A stretch of DNA of 64,000 nucleotides from Candidatus Melainabacteria bacterium. GTDB lineage: Bacteria > Cyanobacteriota > Vampirovibrionia > Obscuribacterales > Obscuribacteraceae. A model generated the notes under the pieces. The model ran no database searches. It was given only the letters and a program-made list of their open reading frames with translations, and was not told the DNA's origin. Of the stretch, positions 26,521 to 34,010 are shown in pieces. Location: positions 992,001 to 1,056,000 of the forward strand of contig JADJWK010000004.1 of assembly GCA_016716405.1 (NCBI GenBank), in the 5' to 3' direction. A program made the translations under genes and the position numbers. Positions within the stretch are counted from its first letter, which is position 1. The number at the start of each line of letters is the position of its first letter.

Positions 26521-26551
26521 CATTGGAATCAAGCTGGTTGAATCGACGGGT

Positions 26552-26944
26552 TTAGCCGCAACCATCTTTGCCTTTGCAGGAAGCTTTGGCTTTGTCACCG
26601 CCGTCAGCAGCCTTGCCGGCATCAGCGCCTTCATCGGGCTTTTTCTCTTCAGACTTGGCTTCGCCACCTTCTTCAGACTTGGCTTCGCCACCTTCGGTCT
26701 TGGCTTCGCCGCCTTCTTCGGTTTTGGCTTCGCCGCCTTCTTCGGTTTTAGCTTCGCCGCCTTCTTCGGTCTTTGTTTCAGTGCTTTCGGTGGAAGGCGC
26801 TTCCGTACTTTCCGTCGTGGAAGGCGTGGTCGTCTCGGTGGAGGCGCTCTGACCGCCGCCACTGCAACCCGCCAGCAATCCCGCCAGGGCGGCCGCGGTT
26901 ATGGCAGCAACTGCCTTTTTGCTTTTAGAGGTATTCGATTCCAT
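26552..26944 (-). CDS. Bufferin-type precursor: lipoprotein with acidic repeats and C-terminal Cys-x5-Cys
   Basis: The 130-aa product starts with a lipoprotein signal: basic KSKK at 7-10, a hydrophobic stretch at 11-24, and lipobox L24-A-G-C27. A Ser/Thr/Glu-rich linker (28-57) is followed by five near-identical repeats of K-T/S-E-E-G-G-E-A (58-96, one copy a residue short), an acidic Gly/Ala stretch, and the end SCKGKDGCG with C123 and C129. Small exported proteins with a cysteine-bearing C-terminal core encoded beside MNIO and DUF2063 genes are bufferin/HvfA-type precursors that sequester copper after cysteine modification. Lipid anchoring is unusual for that class as I know it. GGGAG and a good promoter precede the ATG. 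Confidence 0.8.
   Translation of the reverse strand: MESNTSKSKKAVAAITAAALAGLLAGCSGGGQSASTETTTPSTTESTEAPSTESTETKTEEGGEAKTEEGGEAKTEEGGEAKTEGGEAKSEEGGEAKSEEKKPDEGADAGKAADGGDKAKASCKGKDGCG
26657..26773 (-). repeat. Five tandem ~24-bp repeats inside the precursor gene
   Basis: Five head-to-tail units encode KTEEGGEA (three exact), KTEGGEA and KSEEGGEA. Copy number is likely to vary by slippage, changing the length of the spacer between the lipid anchor and the cysteine core. Confidence 0.9.
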
Positions 26945-27001
26945 TTTAGGAAGTCTCCCTTCGTTGTTCTGTGTGCATATGTCGAATTAAAACACGCAGC
27001 C

Positions 27002-27029
27002 ATGATAGCTTACCTATAAAAGTATGCAA
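27002..27029 (-). promoter_or_regulatory. Sigma-70-like promoter of the bufferin-type operon
   Basis: On the minus strand TTGCAT (27029-27024) and TATCAT (27007-27002) are 16 bp apart, about 58 bp before the precursor ATG. No clear operator palindrome is seen around it. Confidence 0.6.
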
Positions 27030-27092
27030 GCCCAACCCCGCGGCGACGCCGAAAATGCTTGCCTGTCCCGGCACCGGGGATTGAAACACCTG

Positions 27093-27121
27093 TTAACACT
27101 TCGGTTTCAAGCAGCTATGAT
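27093..27121 (+). promoter_or_regulatory. Promoter of the two-component genes
   Basis: TTAACA (27093-27098) and TATGAT (27116-27121) are separated by 17 bp. The response-regulator GTG, preceded by AAGGAG, lies 26 bp further on. Confidence 0.6.
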
Positions 27122-27147
27122 CTAAAGAGTGAAAAAAGGAGACTGTA

Positions 27148-27763
27148 GTGTCGACCACCAGAGTTTTGATCGTCGAAGATCACGAAGCCACGCTCTACGG
27201 GCTCGAAGCTGCCATCAACAGGGAAGCGGATCTGGAAGTGGTGGGCACAGCCAGCGATGCCGAGACCGGTCTGGCCCTTGCCACTGCTGAAAAACCCGAT
27301 GTCGTTCTTCTGGATCTGCACCTTCCCAACCAGGATGGTCCCCGAACCACTGTTCGGAGTTTCTGCGCCCTGCCGGCAAGCAAAGTTATCGTCTTCTCAG
27401 CGGAAAGCAGACGGGCTTTCGTGCAGGCCATTCTCGAGCTGGGGGTGGCAGGCTATCTTCTCAAGTCCGAAAGCATGGCAACGGTAATCGACTCGATCAG
27501 GCAGGTCAAAGGCGGCGAGAAGCAAATCAAGAGCCAGGCGATTGCCGTGGGCAAAGAGAAGCTCACCAGAGCCGAGTTCGAGGTCCTCAAACTTCTGCCA
27601 GGGCATGAAGTATCAGGATATCGCCAACGAGCGCCAGGCATCGCCTGCCACAGTGCGCAAACAATGCGAGCTCCTCCTCCTCAAGCTCGGTCTCGATACT
27701 CGCGAGCAACTCATAGCCTGGGCGGTGGAGAACGGCTATGGCAATCTGGATACGAAGAAGTGA
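27148..27763 (+). CDS. NarL/FixJ-family response regulator, interrupted by a one-base frameshift
   Basis: The first frame encodes a receiver domain (acidic pocket E10-D11, phospho-acceptor D56 in VVLLDLHLP, K in YLLKSES) and the start of a LuxR-type DNA-binding domain (LTRAEFEVLKLL). At about 27598 the frame must shift by +1 to continue as QGMKYQDIANERQASPATVR, the expected recognition helix region, ending TGA at 27763. Removing one C from the CC at 27598-27599 restores a seamless 204-residue regulator. Without the shift the frame runs into the downstream kinase, creating a false fusion. The GTG start has AAGGAG 6 nt upstream. The cognate kinase overlaps by 4 bp. Confidence 0.8.
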
Positions 27764-29244
27764 ACTGGCTGCTCGAGCGATTCGGTCATCTCCTGGGGCT
27801 TACTCATAAAGAAAAAGAAGATGCCCTTCCCCGGGAACTCCTGCCGGATCCCGATGTCGAGCAGGCTCCCGGGCCGGTCCCTGAATCGCGCCAGGATAAG
27901 AACGTGCTTCCGGACGATTCTCTGGACGAGATCAAGAAATGGACCGGCAAGCTGGTCAATATAGCCAGCCGCCTCGATGTCGAGCCGAATTTCGCGCACG
28001 GGCAGAGGGGCGAGTATGTTCACCTGAGCTCGGCCAGAGCGGAGAGCAAGCGCATGTTCGACGAGCTTTTCCGCACCATCAACCAGCTTGCCGGCTCCTT
28101 CAACGATTCCGCCCTGAGAGCCGGTGAGAGGTCCCGGGTGAGACTCTCGATAGCGGCCGCCGATGACACCAGATTCAGAATCACATCAGCCACCCGCTGC
28201 CTCTCGGTGGTTCTCGAGACCGGGCGAATCCAGGCTTATATACTGCCGGCTTCCGCCAGCTACGATCTCGACCGGAATGAGACAGCCGAACGCTTGAAGC
28301 TGACCTTTATCCTCACCGACACGGTCACCGCCAAGGGCGAAAAAAGCACCTGGGCGGTCTGCGGTCTGCCCCTGACCGGCAACGATATTCTCTTTCTCTC
28401 CAAAGCTCTTTTGCGGGATCTGGTCATTCTTTCAAGCCTTGATATAGTGGCCGGCGAATCAGGAAAGAAATTCGAGAAAGCCGACAACATCCACCGTATT
28501 GGTATCGCCCGTGGTTTCAAAGACTCCCTCACCCTGAGCTCCGAGATCGGCAGGGATCTGGTGCAGGATCTGCTGGTGGCCCAGCAGAATACAATCCAGA
28601 AACTGCTCAGCCAGCAAGAGGAGATTCAGGCCTCCCTGGGCCGGGATCTCCATGATTCCGTTCTCGCCGACGTCATGATGCTATCGAGGCGACTGTCCAG
28701 CCCGGACGAGTTCGATCGGCAGCAGGTTCTCGAGACCCTGGAAGAGCTGAGCAAGTCGCTCCGGGAGATCTGCCAGGGGCTGGTGCCTCGGGACCTGAAA
28801 GACTGGGGGCTGGAAACGGTCCTGGAGGACCTTGTAGACAAAGCCGGGGAGCGAACCCAGGCTGACTGCACCTTCTCGGTGGAAGGCAAGCTCCCGGAGC
28901 TGCCTTCTTCAGTGGAGCTGCACATCTTCCGCATCGTCCAGGAAGCTCTCAACAATGTCGAGAAATATGCCCAGGCGAAACATGTCAGCGTCACCCTCAA
29001 AGTCGACGAGTCTATCCTCTCTATCCTGGTGGAGGATGACGGCAAAGGTTTCGACACCAGGGACACGGTCGCCACTTCCACGGGAGGCTTCGGTCTGCCC
29101 TCGCTGAGCGAGCGAGTCGAAGTGATCAAAGCTTACTACCCGGCTCAGCTGAGTATCGAATCGGAGCCCGGCCAGGGTACGAGAATCGGTCTGAGAATCC
29201 AGCTCGGCAGCAGGCTTTTCGATGAGAGCAAGGCCGCTTTCTAG
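27760..29244 (+). CDS. Soluble NarX/DegS-type histidine kinase
   Basis: This 494-aa kinase starts at a GTG overlapping the regulator's TGA (GTGA), the usual coupling for such pairs. No membrane segment is seen. The N-terminal ~270 residues show no known sensor domain. A HisKA_3 dimerisation helix has His298 in GRDLHDSVLADVMML, followed by an HATPase domain with N box FRIVQEALNNVEKYAQAKHV, G1 VEDDGKGFD and G2 GGFGLPSLSERV. It should phosphorylate the NarL-type regulator encoded just upstream. The signal is unknown; because the N-terminus is soluble, it is probably intracellular or delivered by a partner. Confidence 0.9.
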   Translation: MNWLLERFGHLLGLTHKEKEDALPRELLPDPDVEQAPGPVPESRQDKNVLPDDSLDEIKKWTGKLVNIASRLDVEPNFAHGQRGEYVHLSSARAESKRMFDELFRTINQLAGSFNDSALRAGERSRVRLSIAAADDTRFRITSATRCLSVVLETGRIQAYILPASASYDLDRNETAERLKLTFILTDTVTAKGEKSTWAVCGLPLTGNDILFLSKALLRDLVILSSLDIVAGESGKKFEKADNIHRIGIARGFKDSLTLSSEIGRDLVQDLLVAQQNTIQKLLSQQEEIQASLGRDLHDSVLADVMMLSRRLSSPDEFDRQQVLETLEELSKSLREICQGLVPRDLKDWGLETVLEDLVDKAGERTQADCTFSVEGKLPELPSSVELHIFRIVQEALNNVEKYAQAKHVSVTLKVDESILSILVEDDGKGFDTRDTVATSTGGFGLPSLSERVEVIKAYYPAQLSIESEPGQGTRIGLRIQLGSRLFDESKAAF

Positions 29245-30185
29245 AGAGCGTAAGCCCACTTGGTGCGATAGAGGAGACGGAGAGTGGCTTTGTCTCCCTC
29301 TGAAAGGGTAGTGACCACACGGTCGCTGTACATTATGTCGTCGCGGTAGGGGCTGTGCGCCTTGATTCCCAGGGCATGGCCGAACTCATGGGCGGCGGCG
29401 CCCTGCATTTTCTCGGGCAGATGGTTGACCCTGGTGGAAAGCTCGATGACAACCGGGGTCGGGCGATAGATGGGATTGGCCAGATCCTGCCTGGAGAAGG
29501 CCCGGGCACTGGTGTTGCCGCCCACGTTGATGCCGCCGGGACCACTGGTGCCCTGGAACATGTCGGTGTAAAAGACCAGTATGTCGGCTTCCCGGGGATC
29601 ATTCACGAAGCCGAAGCTGATCAGCCCTTCGTCCTGGAAGATCCGCCACTGCTCGATCCCCGCTGCCACCTGGTAATTGGTGTCCTGAGTCCAGCCCCGG
29701 GCCTGGACGAGATCGCCGAAAGGATTTTCCTGCCTCAGACGCTTGAAGACCTCCACGACTCTGGTCTGCTGGAGCTGGTCGAAAGGCATCTTGGGCAGCT
29801 CGAGACCGGGGCTGATCCAGATTTTGAGGGGCATCCTCGAAGTGTCCCAGCGAACGAAGGCCATATTGAGGGTCTCCTCACCGGGATTGTAAGGGTCTGA
29901 TAGATTCTGGCGGGTGCGATTCTCGCCCCGGGTCAGGTGCAGCCCGGGAGTCTGGAGATGATAGTCCGAAACCCCGCCGGCGCTGACACTTGGCTGATTG
30001 GGCCGGCCATAGGTCGAGTTGTTGAAAAAGCCAGCTCTGGGAAGCCTGTTCTGGCTGAAAGCGCCCAGGAACGAGCTTCCGAAAAGTGCGAAGGCCAGAG
30101 AGATGACCAGGCTGGCCTTGAACGACCCGACCGCTCTTGTTGCTTCTCTGGTAGTCAACGCTTGCCTCCTGCGTTTTATATACAT
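29241..30185 (-). CDS. Secreted matrixin-like (metzincin) zinc metalloprotease
   Basis: The N-terminus is basic, followed by a signal-anchor or signal peptide at about 23-45 (ASLVISLAFALFGSSFLGAF). The catalytic zinc motif is HEFGHALGIKAH, giving ligands H266, H270 and H276 and catalytic E267, with the Met-turn at DIM285YSD. This is the extended metzincin consensus and fits family M10. The ~80 residues after the signal are low complexity and may form a pro-region. It ends tail to tail with the histidine kinase (4 bp overlap) and is divergent from nagB. The substrate is unknown. Confidence 0.88.
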   Translation of the reverse strand: MYIKRRRQALTTREATRAVGSFKASLVISLAFALFGSSFLGAFSQNRLPRAGFFNNSTYGRPNQPSVSAGGVSDYHLQTPGLHLTRGENRTRQNLSDPYNPGEETLNMAFVRWDTSRMPLKIWISPGLELPKMPFDQLQQTRVVEVFKRLRQENPFGDLVQARGWTQDTNYQVAAGIEQWRIFQDEGLISFGFVNDPREADILVFYTDMFQGTSGPGGINVGGNTSARAFSRQDLANPIYRPTPVVIELSTRVNHLPEKMQGAAAHEFGHALGIKAHSPYRDDIMYSDRVVTTLSEGDKATLRLLYRTKWAYAL

Positions 30186-30217
30186 AATATAACAAGACGA
30201 TTACCGGGGCAGACGAG

Positions 30218-30916
30218 TTGGAAACCACCCATCAAGAAACCATCGCTTCGCGAGTAGCCGAGCTCATCGCCGCCGAGGTCGCGTCGAATCCTTCCATCTG
30301 TCTGGGTCTGCCCACCGGTCGCACCCCGGCCAAAATGTATGCCGAGCTCGTGAGACTGAGTCGTCAGAGCAATCTCGACTGGTCCGGCGTGCGTTGTTTC
30401 GCTTTAGATGAATATCTCGATGTCGACGATCAGCACTCTTTCAGCCATTATCTGTCGGTCAATCTCTATGACCGTGTCGGGATTCCTGCCGTCAACCGCT
30501 TCAATCCCTCCGAAAGCGGCGACGACTACGACGCCGTCATTGCCGACCAGGGCGGTCTCGACATCACTATACTGGGTATCGGCCTGAACGGCCATATAGC
30601 CTTCAACGAGCCCGGCACTCCGGCTGAAAGCTGGACCCACTCCATCGTCCTCACCCCGTCCACTATCGAAGCCAACCGAGAGCTCTTCAAAGAAGCGCGA
30701 CGAATTCCCGGCAGAGCCGTGACCATGGGAATCTCAACGATCCTCGCCAGCCGCCGGATTATCCTCATGGCTTTCGGCGAGAAGAAACGCTCGATTCTGG
30801 AGCAGGCCCTCACAGGTCCGGTAAGCCCTGCCATTCCGGCTTCCTTCCTGCAAAAGCACGAAAACCTCCAGGTCTTTACCGACTTCGACCGTGCACAAGC
30901 TCGCCGACTTGACTAG
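30218..30916 (+). CDS. nagB: Glucosamine-6-phosphate deaminase (NagB)
   Basis: It converts glucosamine-6-phosphate to fructose-6-phosphate and ammonia, feeding amino sugars (for example from recycled peptidoglycan or chitin) into glycolysis. The 232-aa length and motifs fit: GLPTGRTPAKMYAEL, the active-site CFALDEYLDV, HSFSHYLSVNLYDR, and ILGIGLNGHIAFNEPG with the catalytic His. The start is TTG with no strong ribosome site. The cyclophilin gene follows 1 bp after its stop. No nagA or nagE is adjacent. 6-phosphogluconolactonase is a relative, but GHIAFNEPG favours the deaminase. Confidence 0.92.
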   Translation: METTHQETIASRVAELIAAEVASNPSICLGLPTGRTPAKMYAELVRLSRQSNLDWSGVRCFALDEYLDVDDQHSFSHYLSVNLYDRVGIPAVNRFNPSESGDDYDAVIADQGGLDITILGIGLNGHIAFNEPGTPAESWTHSIVLTPSTIEANRELFKEARRIPGRAVTMGISTILASRRIILMAFGEKKRSILEQALTGPVSPAIPASFLQKHENLQVFTDFDRAQARRLD

Positions 30917-30917
30917 A

Positions 30918-31746
30918 ATGCTCAGTATGAACAAGATTCAGATCAATTTATGCCTCGCTATGATGCAGATCATCATGCCCCTTGCCGCCGCCGCCGATCC
31001 CGTGCCCAGCGACCTGATTCCACCGGATGTCACCCTGAGCCCGAATGCGCGTTCGGCGAAGACCCCTTCCCACACATCGACCAGTTCCGGCACTCCCGGA
31101 ACTTCCCCCGGGTCTCAGCAACACCCAGCTCCCCTATGCCAAGGGACGGGGCGTCTACGGTGGTGCTTCCACCAGCAATTCTCAGCCACCGCCCATGGGT
31201 TCGAGCGCTTTCACCGGCTTCAAGACCCCTCCTCCCAATCAGGACCCGGCTGCCGGGCAGGGCCAGGGTCAGGGTCAGAGCCAGGCCACCGATCCGGTGG
31301 CGGTCATCGAGACCGAGCGCGGCACCATCACCATGCGGCTTTTCCAGAAGTATGCGCCGCGAACCGTCGAGGCTTTCATCGAGATGGTCAAGGCCGGTTT
31401 CTACAACGGTCTCACATTTCACCGGGTAGAGCCGGGCTTCGTTGTTCAGGGCGGTTGCCCCAACGGCAACGGCTCCGGCTTCTTTATCGATCCCAAGACC
31501 AATCACCCCAGGCTCCTTCTCCTCGAGCCCTCCGCCTATCTCAAGCACAACGCCGCTGGTGTGGTGGCCATGGCACACACAGCCAAGAACCCTCATTCAT
31601 CGAGCTGTCAGTTCTATATCACCCTGGCCCCGCAACCGAACCTCGATGGCAGGTATTCGATCTTCGGAGGCGTGATAAGCGGCATGGATGTGGTCCAGCA
31701 GATTCAAAAAGGCGACAAGATCCAGTCGATCACGATGGAGCAGTAA
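30918..31746 (+). CDS. Exported cyclophilin-type peptidyl-prolyl isomerase, with a one-base frameshift
   Basis: The upstream frame gives a signal peptide (MNKIQINLCLAMMQIIMPLA, cleavage near AAADP) and a Pro/Ser/Thr-rich linker. After a +1 shift in the C5 run at 31105-31109 the frame continues (GLSNTQLPYAKGRGVYGG) into a cyclophilin domain: VIETERGTITMRLFQ, FYNGLTFHRVEPGFVVQGG, AMAHTAKNPHSSSCQFYITL and YSIFGGVISGMDVV. With four C residues the whole gene is one frame of about 275 codons. Cyclophilins accelerate proline cis/trans isomerisation; this one should act in the periplasm. It starts right after the nagB stop and its end overlaps the complex gene at 31730 tail to tail by 17 bp. Confidence 0.83.
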
Positions 31747-32521
31747 GGCCCATCACCTTGCTGATGCCATGAATGATACTCCATGGATGGGGTGGACATC
31801 CGGGAATGAAGACATCCACCGGAATCACTTTGCCGGCGCCATCGGCGCCTGCATACCCACCGCGGTGGACGCCTCCGGATATGGCGCAGGAGCCGGCGGC
31901 GATCACGCGCCGCGGCTCGGGCATTGCCTCATAGGTTCGTCTCAGAGCCTCCTGCATGCCGGCAGGCACCGGCCCTGTTACCAGGAGCAGATCTGCGGCC
32001 CGCGGTGATGCCACCAGTTGCACACCGAAACGCTCGCTGTCGAAAATCGGATTGAAAGCGGCAGCCACCTCGCTGTCACAGGCCGAGCAACCGGTGGAGA
32101 CGACCCGCACCGCCAGCGAGCGCCTGAACAAGGCGATGGTTGCCGGTGGCTCTCGCTCTGCCTGTATGGAGGCGCTCTCGCTCTTCTCTCTCTGGATCGT
32201 GAGATCCTCTCTCCGGGTCACCGCCGTCCTGGTGGAGAGATTCTTCACTATCACGCCGTCCGGACAGGTTTCGATACAGAGCCCGCACGCGATACAGGCG
32301 CCGAGATCGATACTGATATCGGGACCACCTGTATCAGTATCGATACCGATAGCCTCGACAGGACAGACCCTGGCGCAGGCATCGCAGGATGCCGATGAGC
32401 AGGGGACCTCGGGCAAGAGATCGGGAAGAGCCAGACAGTGCCCCGGCAGCGGCGGACAGAAAGACTTCTGGGTGACCAGTCCCCCGGTCAGAAGATGGGT
32501 CAGAATTTTCAGCACAGGCAC
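31730..32521 (-). CDS. Fe-S subunit of Hyf/Ehr-like complex: ferredoxin fused to NuoB/HyfI-like domain
   Basis: A 2x[4Fe-4S] ferredoxin-like part (C41-x4-C46-x2-C49-x3-C53 and C76-x2-C79-x2-C82-x3-C86) is joined to a NuoB/HyfI/EchC-like domain that keeps the proximal cluster ligands C145, C148, C212 and C242 (STGCSACDSE, GSCAISGG, PGCPPHPW). In formate hydrogenlyase these are separate proteins (HyfH and HyfI). It would carry electrons between a soluble donor and the large subunit. The start is GTG right after the large-subunit stop; a second GTG two codons on has GAGGT before it. It is the last of six leftward genes. Confidence 0.85.
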   Translation of the reverse strand: MPVLKILTHLLTGGLVTQKSFCPPLPGHCLALPDLLPEVPCSSASCDACARVCPVEAIGIDTDTGGPDISIDLGACIACGLCIETCPDGVIVKNLSTRTAVTRREDLTIQREKSESASIQAEREPPATIALFRRSLAVRVVSTGCSACDSEVAAAFNPIFDSERFGVQLVASPRAADLLLVTGPVPAGMQEALRRTYEAMPEPRRVIAAGSCAISGGVHRGGYAGADGAGKVIPVDVFIPGCPPHPWSIIHGISKVMGLTAPS

Positions 32522-32522
32522 C

Positions 32523-34010
32523 TCACAGATCGTGACCGGAATAGGAGAGACCGAAGCTCTTGTTGCAGATCGGGAAATCGCCGATAAGATAATTGCGAGC
32601 CGCAATCGCCATGGCTGTCCAGTTGTTGACGCTCGGATCTTTTATCACATAGCGCCTGACTTCGCCGCCATCACCGGTGAAGACCAGATGGATGAGCTCT
32701 CCCCGAAAGGCTTCGACGACGCCAAGACCGACGGACGATGGAGCCAGCCTCCGCTGGTCTTCTTGAATGGAGCTCCGGCATTCTCCGGAGGGCAGGCTGC
32801 CGATCGCTGTCTCGACACAGGCGAGGCTGGCCAGTGCCTCCCTCACCCTCACTCTCGTCCGGGCGAGCACATCCCCGGCAGTTTCGACCACGATCTCGAA
32901 ATCTTCGCCTCCGGGCGATGCCGATCGAACATCATAGGCAACACCACTGGCCCGGGCACCGACGCCGACGAGTCCGAAGTCCAGGGCAAGGGACCTCGAT
33001 ACCACGCCTATACCGGCAATTCGCTCCACCACCGCCGAGCTGTCCACGAAGAGACCAGCCAGATGCTCGAGCTCCGCCTTCAAGAGCCTGGCACCGTCCG
33101 CGATATCACCGAGGAAATCGACCGGATCGCGGGTAACGCCTCCCGGACAGATGAAACCTCTCAGATAGCGAGAGCCGCTCAGGAGCTCAGCAAGACGAAG
33201 CGCCTTGCCCCGCAAGATCGAAAAGCTCGAGGCCGCTCCCTGGAATCCAACATCCACGGCCATGCCTCCCACGTCACCGATATGCATGGCGGCTCTCTCG
33301 ATTTCCAGGGCGATCCTCCTTAGAGCCTCCCCCCGGGCCGGCACTGCCAGCTCCGCCAGGGACTCGAAAGCGAGAGCGCTGGCCAGGGCATTGCCGGCGC
33401 TCGTGTCCGATGCGGCAGCCTCGGCCAGGAAGCGGGCTTTGCTCCAGGGGACCTGAGTAAGCCGTTTCTCCACCCCGCGATGGAGAAAACCGAAACGTAA
33501 TTCGAGATTCTCGACGATCTCGCCAAGACAGCTGAGCCTGAAATGACCGGGCTCGATTATTCCGGCGTGCACCGGTCCCACAGGCAACTCCCAGACCCCG
33601 TCGCCGCGCACCTGCATAAAGCTGAAATCGGGCCGGGACTTGCGGTCATCCACCGCCAGTGGTGCCAGAGGCACAGCCCCTTCGACGAATACCGAACGCA
33701 GCCGGGGATGTCCCTCCGGCGTAATTCCGAACAGATCCCTCAAAGCCCGCTCGAACCAGTGCGCCTGGGTCACAGTCAACGAAACAGCCGGATAGCCTGG
33801 TCCCGCGTCCTTGCTGAATTCGCTCTCTTCGAGCCAGCTCTCGAGAAGCTCGGACTGTCCGTTCCTGATATCGAGAAAGAGAGTGACGATCTGCTTCCCA
33901 TCGATGGAGCTCATCAAGCCCAGACGATAGCCCTCTTTCTCCAGAGCTGTCTTGACGGTGCTCCTCAGCTCTCCCGGAGCGACGACTCTTCTCTCTATAC
34001 GCGTCATCAT
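32523..34010 (-). CDS. hyfG: Large subunit of Hyf/Ehr-like complex (NuoC-NuoD fusion) lacking [NiFe] ligands
   Basis: This 495-aa protein has a NuoC-like N-terminal domain (HWFERALRDLFGITPEGHPRLR) fused to a NuoD/HycE-like catalytic domain (GPVHAGIIEPGHFRLSCLGE, FLHRGVEKRL, EIERAAMHIGDVGG). In HycE the first metal motif is R-V-C-G-I-C; here the aligned stretch (195-206) reads FLAEAAASDTSA with no cysteine. The C-terminal D-P-C-x-x-C is replaced by FPICNKSFGLSYSGHDL, with a single Cys482. It therefore cannot bind the usual [NiFe] centre and fits the energy-converting-hydrogenase-related (Ehr) group. It uses ATGATG overlapping the previous stop, with GGGGAGG upstream. Confidence 0.87.
   Translation of the reverse strand: MMTRIERRVVAPGELRSTVKTALEKEGYRLGLMSSIDGKQIVTLFLDIRNGQSELLESWLEESEFSKDAGPGYPAVSLTVTQAHWFERALRDLFGITPEGHPRLRSVFVEGAVPLAPLAVDDRKSRPDFSFMQVRGDGVWELPVGPVHAGIIEPGHFRLSCLGEIVENLELRFGFLHRGVEKRLTQVPWSKARFLAEAAASDTSAGNALASALAFESLAELAVPARGEALRRIALEIERAAMHIGDVGGMAVDVGFQGAASSFSILRGKALRLAELLSGSRYLRGFICPGGVTRDPVDFLGDIADGARLLKAELEHLAGLFVDSSAVVERIAGIGVVSRSLALDFGLVGVGARASGVAYDVRSASPGGEDFEIVVETAGDVLARTRVRVREALASLACVETAIGSLPSGECRSSIQEDQRRLAPSSVGLGVVEAFRGELIHLVFTGDGGEVRRYVIKDPSVNNWTAMAIAARNYLIGDFPICNKSFGLSYSGHDL

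Noticed and set aside
26657..26773. CRISPR-like array from the ~24-bp repeats
   Set aside because: The repeats are contiguous, without spacers, and in frame inside a protein gene.
27148..29244. Genuine hybrid response regulator-histidine kinase
   Set aside because: The LuxR recognition region is found intact in the +1 frame with a stop and a GTGA overlap, so two genes plus a frameshift is the better reading.
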